Below, in pieces: positions 36,157-45,546 of a stretch of DNA of 64,000 bases. The stretch comes from Secundilactobacillus odoratitofui DSM 19909 = JCM 15043. GTDB lineage: Bacteria; Bacillota; Bacilli; Lactobacillales; Lactobacillaceae. Numbering within the stretch: position 1 is the stretch's first letter; the number at the start of each line of letters is the position of its first letter. The translations under genes and the position numbers were made by a program. Under the pieces are notes generated by a model. It did not search any database. It worked only from the letters and a program-made list of their open reading frames with translations, and was not told where the DNA came from. The stretch covers positions 37,257-101,256 of the forward strand of contig NZ_AZEE01000029.1 of NCBI RefSeq assembly GCF_001434895.1, read 5' to 3'.

Positions 36157-36298
36157 GGAAAGGTGGGGACCTGCTGTGGGGCCGGCCCGAGTCTAACGCC
36201 TCTGGCCTCGAATTTGAACCGTGCCAAAATTCGTGCACGTTTCAAATTCGTCCCCGACTGGTTACCCAGTCGTTTCACCGCAGGTCCCCACCTTTCCG
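36157..36298. repeat. Long intergenic hairpin element with perfect 18-bp arms
   Basis: GGAAAGGTGGGGACCTGC (36157-36174) is repeated inverted at 36281-36298. Between the arms lie a second pair, CGAATTTGAA/TTCAAATTCG, and GCTGTGGGGCCGG, a sequence similar to the GCTGTGGGACCGG of other elements in this window. Overlapping reading frames have no ribosome binding site. The rest of 36120-36463 shows nothing further. Confidence 0.8.
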
Positions 36299-36463
36299 TC
36301 CGCACTACGGCTGACATTGAGCGAGTTTGATACCAAGTAGTAGCGGCTAATTTAAGCTATCACCTGGTCAAAATGAACTTACTTCTCAACTTTAATTAAC
36401 AATTCAATCAATCAAAAACGATCCGTACCAGCACCTTTTCAGGTAGCTCATACAGACCGTTTT

Positions 36464-36835
36464 TTACTTGCTAACGTTTTCTCGCCAAATGACTTCAATT
36501 ATTCCGACGCTAACCACTATGCTTATAAAGGCCATACTCCACACATGACCCTCCCAAGGTACCGCTGAGGACCAGCAGTAAGCAATTGAAACTAGAATGG
36601 ACAGAAAAAGGTAGCTTTTTGGAATCGGCTTTTTTAGGAAAAAGAATAACATCGATGCTTCAATCATTGCCGATACTGACAGGACAAAATCAATTGACTG
36701 GATCGTACTGGTGGTTGTCTTAAACGAGATTAATGGCATCATAAAACTGCCAGCAACGATGTTAAACCACCACCAAAACGCATTCAGGAACTGAACGATG
36801 CCAAGTAAGATGATGATTGGTGCTGATTTTTTCAT
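36464..36835 (-). CDS. Small membrane protein of unknown function
   Basis: A 123-aa protein with four predicted membrane helices (about 5-24, 48-66, 74-90 and 96-115) beginning MKKSAPIIILLGIVQFLNAF and ending in a short charged tail. No family recognised. It lies 27 nt downstream of another small gene in the same direction. The start was taken from the ORF; a GGGGCG stretch upstream gives only a modest ribosome binding site. Confidence 0.6.
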   Translation of the reverse strand: MKKSAPIIILLGIVQFLNAFWWWFNIVAGSFMMPLISFKTTTSTIQSIDFVLSVSAMIEASMLFFFLKKPIPKSYLFLSILVSIAYCWSSAVPWEGHVWSMAFISIVVSVGIIEVIWRENVSK

Positions 36836-36862
36836 GTCTGAACGCCCCTACTCTCGCTTTTT

Positions 36863-37189
36863 TTACGGACCATAATTAATATCTGGTTTAACACTCACGA
36901 TTCGGCCATGCTTGTGGGTCACGCGAATATCAGTCACCGTTTCACCCAATCCCGGTGCGTCATATGACCACCACTCACCGAGATCATAGTGATGTTGGCC
37001 CGTTTTTTTGGCATAGCCCGGTAGTGCCTGCTTCTCTAACTTTGGCTGACAGAGTATCGAGCCAATCACCTGACCGCGACTTAACATGTACAGTCGCACC
37101 GCATTCTGGTCATTGTAGGGTACCCACCGTAGCCCGGCAATCAGGCCCACCACAACAATCGTTAAAATAATCATTCGTCGTCTCATCAT
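36863..37189 (-). CDS. Small membrane-anchored or secreted protein of unknown function
   Basis: The start at 37189 (MMRRRMIILTIVVVGLIAGL) is preferred because GGGGACAA lies just upstream. About 108 aa: one N-terminal hydrophobic helix, then a soluble domain with HYDLGEWWSYDAPGLGETVTDIRV. It looks like a small extracytoplasmic domain anchored in the membrane. No family recognised. Confidence 0.6.
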   Translation of the reverse strand: MMRRRMIILTIVVVGLIAGLRWVPYNDQNAVRLYMLSRGQVIGSILCQPKLEKQALPGYAKKTGQHHYDLGEWWSYDAPGLGETVTDIRVTHKHGRIVSVKPDINYGP

Positions 37190-37307
37190 TTGTCCCCGTA
37201 TCACAATTTTAATCACGTTAATGCTTTATCTCAGCGTAACATTCATACTTGATTCGTCAATGAACAATCAGGGATAGGTGTGGTGAATGGTGGTATTATC
37301 TTAATCT

Positions 37308-37345
37308 AAAAAAAGTTGTCCAAAACGGACAACCTTTTTTAGATA
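37308..37345. terminator. Bidirectional terminator downstream of metF
   Basis: GTTGTCC and GGACAAC form the stem, with an A-run before and a T-run after, so it terminates in both directions; on the minus strand it closes the metE-metF operon. Confidence 0.88.
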
Positions 37346-37396
37346 GGCTTGAAATTCAATGCGATTCCTTTTTCATAAGCAATCACTTTTTGAGCA

Positions 37397-38263
37397 CTAA
37401 ATCAACGTTGCAATCGCCGAACAGATTCGCTCCGTCACCACCGGGTTATCCATAGTATAAAGGTGGATGCCGTCGACCCCCTCGGACAACAGATCCACAA
37501 TTTGATCCACTGCGTATGCAATTCCTGCATCACGCATGGCAACCGGATTATCCTGATAATGCGTCATCATTTTCATAAATTTCGGTGGTAAGGTCACCCC
37601 GTTTAAGGTGGCCATTTTTGAAATTTGTCGTTCATTGACCACTGACATGATGCCGGCTTGGATTGGCACGTTCACGTTAGCCAGCTCAAAGCGTTCCAAA
37701 AACTGGTAGTAGTGTTCATTTTCAAAGAATAACTGGGTGATCAACTGCGATACGCCGGCATCGACCTTGCACTTCAGATGCCGAATATCATCTACACTAT
37801 CAGCCGCTTCCGGGTGCACGTCCGGATAACAAGCGCCAATCACGTTAAAATCCCCGTCTTGCTTAATTTCCGAAACTAACTCATTGGCATACTGAAAATC
37901 CCCCTTGATCACGCCGTCTGCCGGTAAGTCCCCTCTTAACGCCAGTACGTTTTCAACTTTCGCGTCCTGTAGCTTTGCCAAATACTGTTGGACTGAAGCG
38001 CGGGTAAAGTTAACGCCTGCAATGTGTGCCACGGCTTCAATGCCGTAGCGCGCCTTAATCAACTGACACAGTGCCACCGTATCAGCATGGTTACTACTGC
38101 CACCGGCGCCATAGGTCACACTGATGTAGGCTGGTTTCAATCCAGCCAGTGTGTCCAACGATTGATAAAACCGGTTCAACGCCTTCTGAGATGCATTTGG
38201 TCGTGGTGGAAAAATCTCGAACGAAATCACGGGTCGTTCGTTGAAACAATTAACGACCTTCAT
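37397..38263 (-). CDS. metF: 5,10-methylenetetrahydrofolate reductase
   Basis: About 288 aa starting [46 protein letters not shown] and the C-terminal HLYTMDNP match MetF. It reduces methylene-THF to methyl-THF, the methyl donor used by MetE. The start at 38263, with AGGAA upstream, overlaps the end of metE by 14 nt; the longer frame to 38302 extends further into metE. The pair forms one methionine operon under the T-box at about 40705-40990. Confidence 0.95.
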   Translation of the reverse strand: MKVVNCFNERPVISFEIFPPRPNASQKALNRFYQSLDTLAGLKPAYISVTYGAGGSSNHADTVALCQLIKARYGIEAVAHIAGVNFTRASVQQYLAKLQDAKVENVLALRGDLPADGVIKGDFQYANELVSEIKQDGDFNVIGACYPDVHPEAADSVDDIRHLKCKVDAGVSQLITQLFFENEHYYQFLERFELANVNVPIQAGIMSVVNERQISKMATLNGVTLPPKFMKMMTHYQDNPVAMRDAGIAYAVDQIVDLLSEGVDGIHLYTMDNPVVTERICSAIATLI

Positions 38264-40517
38264 GAGCGAGTTCCTGACGTACTTGCTTGGTTGCTGCAAC
38301 AACGTTTTCCAGACTTGCTGTGGTTTCTGTCGTTCCCCGTGTCTTCAGGCCACAGTCTGGGTTGATCCAAACGTTGTTCAATGGCACCTTCTTCAAGATT
38401 TTATGAATAGTGCCGGCAACTTCGCTTTCAGATGGAATCCGTGGTGAGTGAATATCATAAACACCTGGTCCAACGTGGGTCTTAAAGTGATCTTGCTGTA
38501 AAGTATCCAACAATGTCAGGTCCGCACGCGAGGCTTCAAATGAGATCACATCCGCATCCATATCATCAATTGCATCAATAATGTCACCAAATTCGCTATA
38601 GCACATGTGCGTATGAATTTGCGTGGTTGGTTGCACCTTGCTGCCCACTAATCGAAAGGCTGGGATGGCCCAGTCTAAGTAGCGACTGTACCAGTCCGAC
38701 TTACGGAGTGGTAACTTTTCCCGTAAGGCTGCTTCGTCAATTTGAATGATTTTGATTCCGTTCTTTTCCAAATCAAGCACTTCTGCTTGAATCGCCAGCG
38801 CAATTTGAAGCGTCGTTTCCTTTTTGGAAATATCTTCTCGTGGGAATGACCAGTTTAAGATGGTGACGGGACCAGTTAACATTCCCTTCATTGGCTTGTC
38901 GGTTAGACTTTGTGCATAAACCGATTCGGCCACGGTGATTGGTGCGTTCCGTGACACATCACCCCAGATGATTGGTGGTTTCACACAACGGGTACCGTAT
39001 GATTGAACCCAAGCGTTTTGCGTAAATAAGAACCCATCTAGTTTTTCACCAAAATACTCCACCATATCATTACGTTCGTACTCACCGTGGACGAGCACAT
39101 CGAGTCCAATTTTTTCTTGGAATTCAACGCAGGCTTTAATCTGGTCGCGGTTAAATTGATCGTACTGTGCTTTGGTGATTTCGCCACGCTTGTACTTTGC
39201 CCGGTTACGACGCACCTCACGGGTTTGTGGAAACGACCCAATCGTGGTGGTTGGCAGTTCTGGTAAATTAAACTCAGCCTTTTGAATGGCCGCCCGCTCA
39301 TCAAAACTTGGTTCACGATGAAAGTCTGCTTCCTTCAATGCGGCGACTTGATCGATGATGGCCTGATTTTCTTCGTAGCGTGGTGTAGCGAAGAGCGCTT
39401 GATTAGCCTTTAGTGCTGCATCATCACCATTTAACACATGGTCCAAGTCGGTCAGTTCAGTTAATTTTTCCTTTGCGAAGGCCAGGTACTGCTTATATTT
39501 GGGCGCCAACTTTTCTTCATTTTCAATCGTGTAAGGAACGTGAAGTAGCGAACACGAGGTGGTTAAAACAATTGCGTTCGCGGGTATCTGATGAATGAGT
39601 GCCAGCTTTTTATCGTAATTGGCTTTCCAGATGTTTTTACCGTTGATGACACCTGCGAACAAAGTCTTGTCAGCTGGAAAACCCTTTGTTTTCACTAAAT
39701 CCAGCGTTTCATCGCCCTCAACAAAATCAAGGCCTAAACCGTCAAAATCTAGTGCTGTTAACAAATCGTAGCTATCTCGGACATCGCCAAAGTAGGTTTG
39801 GGCTAAAATTTTCAACCCATGCTTGTTGGCTAACAGTGGTTTGTAAAGATCAGTGAACAACTCAAGATCAGCTTCAGTTTGGTCTTTCACCAGCGCTGGT
39901 TCATCTAGTTGAAGCCAATCAGCGCCTAATTCAGCTAATGTCGTGAAAATACTGTCGTAAGCAGCGACAACGGCTTGCGTGAAATCAGCCGGTTTAGTGT
40001 CTGCTTCATAAGCGCCCAACTGCAAGAGTGTGTATGGGCCGAGTAAGACTGGTCGTGTTTGATACCCCTGTTTCTTAGCCTCTTGGTATTCATCAAATAT
40101 TTTAGTGCCAACAACTTTAACGTCAGTGTCCGCATCAAACTCTGGTACCAAGTAGTGATAGTTGGTGTTAAACCACTTCTTCATGCTCAAGGCCGTTACG
40201 TCACCATGTTCACCTTGGTAGCCACGAGCCTGGGCAAAATATTCATCTAGTGGTGATAAGTTAAGTGCCTTGTATCGCTTTGGCACGATATTTAACAAAG
40301 TCGCTGTATCCAGCGTCGTGTCATAGTACGAAAAATCATTGGACGTCAGTTGAGTGATGCCAGCAGCGCTAATAGTCTGCCAGTTTTGACGCCGGAGTTC
40401 AGCAGCCGTTTGGGCTAATTCTTCCGCCGTAATTTCTTGTTTAAAATACTTTTGGACTGCAAACTTTAATTCGCGGTGACTGCCAATTCGTGGGTACCCG
40501 ATAATCGTTGTTGTCAT
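38250..40517 (-). CDS. metE: Cobalamin-independent methionine synthase
   Basis: A 755-aa protein, the usual MetE length, starting [20 protein letters not shown] after Met. The N-terminal folate-binding half and C-terminal catalytic half are both present, the latter with [25 protein letters not shown] and [11 protein letters not shown], which hold the zinc ligands His and Cys. It methylates homocysteine using methyl-THF polyglutamate. AAAGGAG precedes the start. Confidence 0.97.
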   Translation of the reverse strand: MTTTIIGYPRIGSHRELKFAVQKYFKQEITAEELAQTAAELRRQNWQTISAAGITQLTSNDFSYYDTTLDTATLLNIVPKRYKALNLSPLDEYFAQARGYQGEHGDVTALSMKKWFNTNYHYLVPEFDADTDVKVVGTKIFDEYQEAKKQGYQTRPVLLGPYTLLQLGAYEADTKPADFTQAVVAAYDSIFTTLAELGADWLQLDEPALVKDQTEADLELFTDLYKPLLANKHGLKILAQTYFGDVRDSYDLLTALDFDGLGLDFVEGDETLDLVKTKGFPADKTLFAGVINGKNIWKANYDKKLALIHQIPANAIVLTTSCSLLHVPYTIENEEKLAPKYKQYLAFAKEKLTELTDLDHVLNGDDAALKANQALFATPRYEENQAIIDQVAALKEADFHREPSFDERAAIQKAEFNLPELPTTTIGSFPQTREVRRNRAKYKRGEITKAQYDQFNRDQIKACVEFQEKIGLDVLVHGEYERNDMVEYFGEKLDGFLFTQNAWVQSYGTRCVKPPIIWGDVSRNAPITVAESVYAQSLTDKPMKGMLTGPVTILNWSFPREDISKKETTLQIALAIQAEVLDLEKNGIKIIQIDEAALREKLPLRKSDWYSRYLDWAIPAFRLVGSKVQPTTQIHTHMCYSEFGDIIDAIDDMDADVISFEASRADLTLLDTLQQDHFKTHVGPGVYDIHSPRIPSESEVAGTIHKILKKVPLNNVWINPDCGLKTRGTTETTASLENVVAATKQVRQELAHEGR

Positions 40518-40704
40518 AGTGTAAGTCTCCTTTTGTGCGTCCGCACATGCCTGTCAGAATCGTCAACATTACTGCAATGACACGTACATGACCTGGCCAT
40601 CAATGCCGTCACCAAGTAGGAAACTTGCAGTCGCAATTTTATTACAATGTAAGTAGCAAATCTTAGTCACTGTAGGTTTCTCCCTTCGTTCATTCATTGA
40701 TAAT

Positions 40705-40990
40705 GAGACCTAAACAAAAAAATCGTCCCACTTCCGCCTGCGCGAAAGTAAGGACGATTACTCGTGTTACCACCTTAGTTTGAAATACGCTTACGCGCAC
40801 TTCCTCATTGGGTACCTGTTGATACCTCAGTGCTGTAATGGGCACACCCATGATGCGCTTGCACTTGCTCGCACACCCTGCTTAGTCGAAGACCATCTTC
40901 GCACTCGCTCCTGTCCGCATCTCACCAGCCGCGGCTCTCTTTAACAGGTTAGAAGTGTTACTCATCTTCTCATCTCTTTTTCATATCTTG
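40705..40990 (-). promoter_or_regulatory. T-box leader (methionine) of metE-metF
   Basis: On the minus strand the leader shows GAGAGCC and GGCTGGTGAGA of stem I, the T-box AAGGTGGTAACACGAG with the antiterminator, then a terminator (CGTCCTTACTTTC...GGGACGATTTTTTT). A GAAG-ATG-G stretch at 40900-40890 places an AUG codon (40896-40894) in the probable specifier loop, matching methionine. Uncharged Met-tRNA should favour readthrough into metE. Confidence 0.9.
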
Positions 40991-41392
40991 GTGAGAATGA
41001 TAAACCAATTAGAAGATGGTGTCAATCTTTTCATTTCGTTTTTATCGTTGATTTTAAATCAAGACCTAGATTCAAAACCAGTATGGCAGTCATCGCCCGC
41101 CTTCGGCCGACAGGGGCGTGGTAGCTGCCTCTTGCCTCCGTCTACGTTTATTCATTGAAAATACGCTGCGTTAAATGAAACTAACTTGCTCAAATATTTA
41201 ACCGTGAACGACTGATTTTCCCTAGTATCATTGTTCAATTCGAGGTACACAAAAATTACATCTGGTGTTAAATTAAGTTGCTTCAAACATCCTGTAACAT
41301 GTGTCAAAAAATAATCATTTGGCGATTTCGTCACTTGTTCTTCAAAACAGCGCTATAATCAAAGTTAACTTTTAGAAACCGAGGTCTTACAT

Positions 41393-41881
41393 ATGCGTAG
41401 AACAGATCGTGAAGTCACCGATGACGCCACTAAGCGTCAAATTATTGAAGCCGGCAAGGTTATCAACCTGGCATTGCATGATTTTCCGGCACCTTACGTC
41501 GTACCGACCAACTATGGCTATGAATTTGTGGGGAATCAACTCCACATTTACCTGCATGGCGCGCCTAAGGGCCATAAGCGGGTACTCATTGTGGCTGATC
41601 CTAACGTTTCGTTTAGTATCATCGCCAATGACAGTCTGTACACACCTGAGCCAGGTTCAAAGCCAAGTGCTTACAGCTACTTCTATCAGAGTATTCTTGG
41701 AAGTGGCAAAGCGGTTCTAGTTGATGATCTAGCTGAAAAAGAACACGCCTTACGCTTGATTTTAAAGCATCAAACCGGCCATGAAATAGCAGACGAAATT
41801 AGCCAACACGATTTAGCTTACGTTGGTGTCATTCGAATTGACGTTGATCGTTATAATGGTAAACAACATTTAGCCGATTAG
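41393..41881 (+). CDS. Pyridoxamine 5'-phosphate oxidase-like FMN-binding protein (NimA family)
   Basis: A 162-aa protein starting MRRTDREVTDD. It resembles NimA/PPOX-like flavin proteins: PYVVPTNYGYEF, LHIYLHGAPKGHK and YFYQSILGSGKAV lie where that family binds FMN. Such proteins reduce nitroimidazoles or act as general flavin-dependent reductases; the substrate here is unknown. A TATAAT -10 box (41353-41358) lies about 35 nt upstream. From 41000 to 41392 no credible gene was found, although a weak minus-strand frame exists. Confidence 0.85.
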   Translation: MRRTDREVTDDATKRQIIEAGKVINLALHDFPAPYVVPTNYGYEFVGNQLHIYLHGAPKGHKRVLIVADPNVSFSIIANDSLYTPEPGSKPSAYSYFYQSILGSGKAVLVDDLAEKEHALRLILKHQTGHEIADEISQHDLAYVGVIRIDVDRYNGKQHLAD

Positions 41882-41887
41882 TTCACA

Positions 41888-41942
41888 ACAAAATAAAGCA
41901 GGTACACAATCGAGTTAACCTCGACAGTGTACCTGTTTTTGT
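41888..41942. terminator. Bidirectional terminator between convergent genes
   Basis: CAGGTACAC and GTGTACCTG arms with an inner TCGAG/CTCGA pair, an A-run before and a T-run after. Confidence 0.85.
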
Positions 41943-41944
41943 AA

Positions 41945-42514
41945 TTACCACATAATGACGTTAAAGATAATCAGTAACAGAAAAATCGTCACGCCAGAAA
42001 AAATTTCAAAGGTGCGGTGCCAAACCGTACGTGCTCGACTGAGTTGAGCGCTTGGAAGTATGACTTGTAACTCATTTTGCTCGTGCGTCGTTAAGTAATG
42101 TTGCCAAAATACGGTCTGTTTTTTCAAGTCACTCTGTCGAACAATTGACGTCCAGATGAGCGCAACACCCAAAGCAATTAGTCCCCAGCACACCGCTTCA
42201 AACATGTTGCTTGCGGAGCCTTCCAAAACGTTATCAAATCCCAGCAGTTTGACGCACATCATCACGCCGAGTAATATCCCAAAACAAATCATCGAAAGCG
42301 CTAAGCTCAACACAAATCGGTTATTAGACCTTAACGCCACCGTGGAACTTTCCGACCAGTAATTGGCCTGGCGTTGCGCTAACATCCGTGCTGATTGCTT
42401 ATCCGTGTCCGGAAACTGCGCTTTTTGGGCTCCCATTAACTTAAACTGAATGACAGCGCCAAACAAGACAATCAAGATGACCCCAATCACCCAAAGTAAA
42501 AATAACCAAAACAT
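41945..42514 (-). CDS. Membrane protein of unknown function
   Basis: A 189-aa protein with four predicted helices (about 3-25, 67-90, 105-125 and 168-189) and polar loops. No recognised domain. It follows the NCS1 permease gene by 52 nt in the same direction and might be read through from the TPP-riboswitch operon. Confidence 0.6.
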   Translation of the reverse strand: MFWLFLLWVIGVILIVLFGAVIQFKLMGAQKAQFPDTDKQSARMLAQRQANYWSESSTVALRSNNRFVLSLALSMICFGILLGVMMCVKLLGFDNVLEGSASNMFEAVCWGLIALGVALIWTSIVRQSDLKKQTVFWQHYLTTHEQNELQVILPSAQLSRARTVWHRTFEIFSGVTIFLLLIIFNVIMW

Positions 42515-42566
42515 CTACTTTTCCCCACTCTCCAAAATTGTGATACCGCCTACCAGTATACCAAAT

Positions 42567-43910
42567 TCAGACGGTTACGCGATGATGCTGTAATAACCAC
42601 CAGTAGACGCAGCCGCTCACGGCAAACCCGACAAACCAAGAAAGATTCACCACAAAACTGGCCGAAAGGGCCCCCACTACCAGTGCAATTGGCGCTAACC
42701 GGCGATACTTTGGTTGTTGCGGGTGATAAAGCGTGGACACGACCACTTTTTGTCGACGATGACCGTAATACTCAACAAGAATAATTGCGGTCATTGGACC
42801 AAGAAAAATCGAATAAATGTGAATAAAGAGTGCTAGACCAGCCGATGAGCTATCCTGCACAAGTAGCCAGGGACAACTGCCAATTGCCAGTATCCCAACT
42901 AACGTCGTTGCCAGCTGTTGCGGCATTCTGAATAACCCCGTCAACATGTAAGTTGGCGGCATGATGTTCGCCACGGTGTTAGTCGTAATCACGCCTAGCA
43001 CAATAAACGCAGAAACCAGTACTGTCATCACATCATTATGAAACAACTGCGCCATCGCGTTGACTGGACTAGCAATTCCCGTAACAACGGCTAGCATGGC
43101 ACCGGTCAAAATCGTCGCACCGTACGCAAAACTAATTGGCAGTACGTATAATAAAGCTCGGTGCTTCATTGATTGTCCTGGCTTCAGTTCACGTGAATAA
43201 TCAGCTGCCGATTCAAAAATTGCGGTATAGTTTCCTAAAAAGGCAACAATTAATCCCCAAAATGGCCAGCCCCATGAGCCAGCCGGTTGCACAAAACGAT
43301 GCCATAGGACTAAATGGTGCCGAACAATGAGCAACCAAGAGATGGCCAAGATGCCCACCATGACGACCGTTGCAATCAACCCAGTCACGAATTTTATTGA
43401 CCGAAATCCCTTCAGTGCCAATAACACCTGGATGATTTGAAGGCCAACAAACCACACCATTGTCGGGACTCGATTGTTCCCCGTCAAAACTTGGAAAATT
43501 TGGTGCACGGCTAATGCGCCCGTCCAGCTCTGAAAGCCAAACCAGACGATGGCCGGAATGCCACGTAGCAGACTCGCCCACCTTGCGCCCTGACTGCCAA
43601 ACGACAAGCGTAACTGAATCACGTAAGGCGCACCCGTTACGTAACCAAATTGATCGTTCACCGTAAAAATCAGACTGATCAAGATAATCGCAATGGCTGC
43701 CGCCAAGATAGTTTGTAATAAATTCAACGTGGCGACCCCAGCCACCACGATTCCCGCACCAAGGGTCATGTTGCCGATATTAAAACCATCACCTAACCAC
43801 ATGCCCATGTATGCAAGTGGCCCAACTGAACGGTGAGCGGCATCGATTGGCCGTAAGTCCGGTGCCACTGACTGACTTGGTGATGTGTTTGATGTCAATA
43901 CCGTTGCCAT
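42567..43910 (-). CDS. NCS1-family permease (allantoin/nucleobase type)
   Basis: A 447-aa membrane protein with about 12 helices. VGPLAYMGMWLGDGFNIGNM in the first helix, FGFQSWTGALAVHQIF, and GNYTAIFESAADYSRE are typical NCS1 signatures. NCS1 carriers import purines, cytosine, allantoin, hydantoins, or the thiamine pyrimidine precursor HMP (CytX). Its start shares one base with the stop of the allantoinase-like gene, and both lie behind a TPP riboswitch. That context favours import of a thiamine-related pyrimidine over allantoin, but the protein family alone does not decide it. Confidence 0.85.
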   Translation of the reverse strand: MATVLTSNTSPSQSVAPDLRPIDAAHRSVGPLAYMGMWLGDGFNIGNMTLGAGIVVAGVATLNLLQTILAAAIAIILISLIFTVNDQFGYVTGAPYVIQLRLSFGSQGARWASLLRGIPAIVWFGFQSWTGALAVHQIFQVLTGNNRVPTMVWFVGLQIIQVLLALKGFRSIKFVTGLIATVVMVGILAISWLLIVRHHLVLWHRFVQPAGSWGWPFWGLIVAFLGNYTAIFESAADYSRELKPGQSMKHRALLYVLPISFAYGATILTGAMLAVVTGIASPVNAMAQLFHNDVMTVLVSAFIVLGVITTNTVANIMPPTYMLTGLFRMPQQLATTLVGILAIGSCPWLLVQDSSSAGLALFIHIYSIFLGPMTAIILVEYYGHRRQKVVVSTLYHPQQPKYRRLAPIALVVGALSASFVVNLSWFVGFAVSGCVYWWLLQHHRVTV

Positions 43911-45295
43911 TAGAGCTCGCCTGCCTGAGTCTGATTAGTCAAAAACCGGCCACTGGGTTGTTCAGAAAAACCACGATTTAGTTCATAAATCGTCCGTCCT
44001 CGTAGTAGTGTTCTGGTCACCCGCGATTGAAATTCACGGCCAACGTACGCGGAGAGTTTATGCTTATAGTACAGGTCCTCCGGTGTCAAAACGTATGCCT
44101 GATTTGGATCCAATAACGTGATATCTGCGTCCAAACCTAACATTAATCGGCCCTTTGATTGAAGGCCAAATAAATCAGCCGGACCCGCAGCAATCAACTG
44201 GACAAATTGCTGCAATGAAAGCCGTTTGGTCCGGACAGCCACATCATACATGAGTTCAACGTTATTTTGAGCACCACTAATCCCACCCCAAACTTCAAAA
44301 ATATTGTCGTCAGGATTAGCTTTCATATCTGCTGGAGCTGGTGAATGATCTGAAGTGACGGCATCAACGTAACCGGCTTGAACTTGTTGCCAAAGTTCGC
44401 TCTGGACTTGTGGTGTTCGTAAGACCGGCGAACACTTTGCCAATGGTCCAATTTGCTTAAATTGTTCGGTGTCTAACGCTAAGTAGTGCACACAAGTTTC
44501 ACACGTCACGTCTTGGCCCTGTTGTCTTGCCAATTGCACTTCATGCACAGCCTCTCCAGTTGAAAGGTGAACAAAGTGTAACTTACACCCAGTCTGGCGC
44601 CCCAAATACAGTGCGCGACGGACGGCTTCCACCTCAACTAAGGGTGGTCGTGAGTCAATATAGGCTTGGATATCGGTATGGCCTTGCGCAATTTGTTCGG
44701 CGGCCATTCGATCCGTCAACGTAGCATTCTCCGCATGAATAGCCAATCGTAGTCCGGTTGCCTGAATTGCCTGCATCCCTCGGTATAAATCAAAATCATC
44801 AACGTTATGAAAATCGCCCGGAATCGGCGTCCCGGTGGTTGCCATGAACGCTTTAAAGCCAATTGCACCAATGGCCGCCATCGCTGTGATTTCTGCTTGA
44901 TTTCCTGGTACCAACCCGCCGTACAATGCAAAGTCAATGTAGGACTGACCAGTCGCAATCTGTTGATGTCGTTGAAATTCTGCGGCTGTTGTCCGAGCTG
45001 GTAATGCATTGAGTGGCATCACGATCATACTCGTCGTGCCACCAGCAGCCAGTGCTTGGCTCCCAGTTCGATAATCCTCCCATTCACTGCGACCCGGTTC
45101 GTTGATGTGCACGTGGGCATCAACCATTCCCGGCAGCACAAGCTGTCCAGTCGCATCAATTACTGATTTAGCAGTCATAGTGAGTTCCTGCCCAATCGCC
45201 ACAATCTTACCAGCTCGAATTGCCAAGTCACCCCGTATCGTCTGCGTTGGTGTCACAATCGTGCCGTTCTTAATGATGGTCTCAACTTGCATCAT
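43910..45295 (-). CDS. Allantoinase-like cyclic amidohydrolase under TPP control
   Basis: A 461-aa amidohydrolase with a two-metal centre: H61-x-H63 in DAHVHINEPGRSEW, a bridging Lys148 in GFKAFMATTG, His187, His243 and Asp316 in SDHSPAP. The sequence follows AllB closely, including EMEAVRRALYL-like and YVLTPEDLYYKHKLSAYVGR stretches. AllB opens the allantoin ring; dihydroorotases and hydantoinases share the fold. No other allantoin-utilisation gene is present, and the TPP riboswitch upstream is unusual for allB, so a thiamine-pyrimidine salvage reaction is possible. GGAGGATAA precedes the start. Confidence 0.85.
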   Translation of the reverse strand: MMQVETIIKNGTIVTPTQTIRGDLAIRAGKIVAIGQELTMTAKSVIDATGQLVLPGMVDAHVHINEPGRSEWEDYRTGSQALAAGGTTSMIVMPLNALPARTTAAEFQRHQQIATGQSYIDFALYGGLVPGNQAEITAMAAIGAIGFKAFMATTGTPIPGDFHNVDDFDLYRGMQAIQATGLRLAIHAENATLTDRMAAEQIAQGHTDIQAYIDSRPPLVEVEAVRRALYLGRQTGCKLHFVHLSTGEAVHEVQLARQQGQDVTCETCVHYLALDTEQFKQIGPLAKCSPVLRTPQVQSELWQQVQAGYVDAVTSDHSPAPADMKANPDDNIFEVWGGISGAQNNVELMYDVAVRTKRLSLQQFVQLIAAGPADLFGLQSKGRLMLGLDADITLLDPNQAYVLTPEDLYYKHKLSAYVGREFQSRVTRTLLRGRTIYELNRGFSEQPSGRFLTNQTQAGEL

Positions 45296-45340
45296 TTATC
45301 CTCCATATCAGCGAACAAGGCCTGGGCTGACTCAAATAAA

Positions 45341-45470
45341 AAGGTCCATTTGAAAAAACGCTCAAATGGACTGTTAGTCGATGACTAAAAATGGTACTCC
45401 CTACGTCAGTGCAAACTGCATCAGGTTATTTGGGTATCTCTCAGCTGAATTCAGCACCCCAGACCACGAA
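45341..45470 (-). promoter_or_regulatory. TPP riboswitch with terminator
   Basis: On the minus strand the aptamer (about 45465-45394) shows GGGGTGCTGAATTCAGCTGA, GAGATACCC, AACCTGAT and CTGACGTAGGGAGTA, the classic THI-box elements. A terminator stem, CCATTTGA/TCAAATGG (45369-45346), with a T-run follows, giving a ligand-induced OFF switch. It controls the allantoinase-like and NCS1 permease genes. Confidence 0.95.
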
Positions 45471-45546
45471 TCTTATATTCACTTTTCTCTAGTTAATATT
45501 TAACGAAAATCACTGCAAAAAGTCAAGCAATCGCACTGATATCAGA

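Noticed and set aside
41152..41334. 60-aa minus-strand frame with protein-like composition
   Set aside because: GTG start, weak ribosome binding site, no recognised homology and no neighbours in the same direction; not enough to call it a gene.
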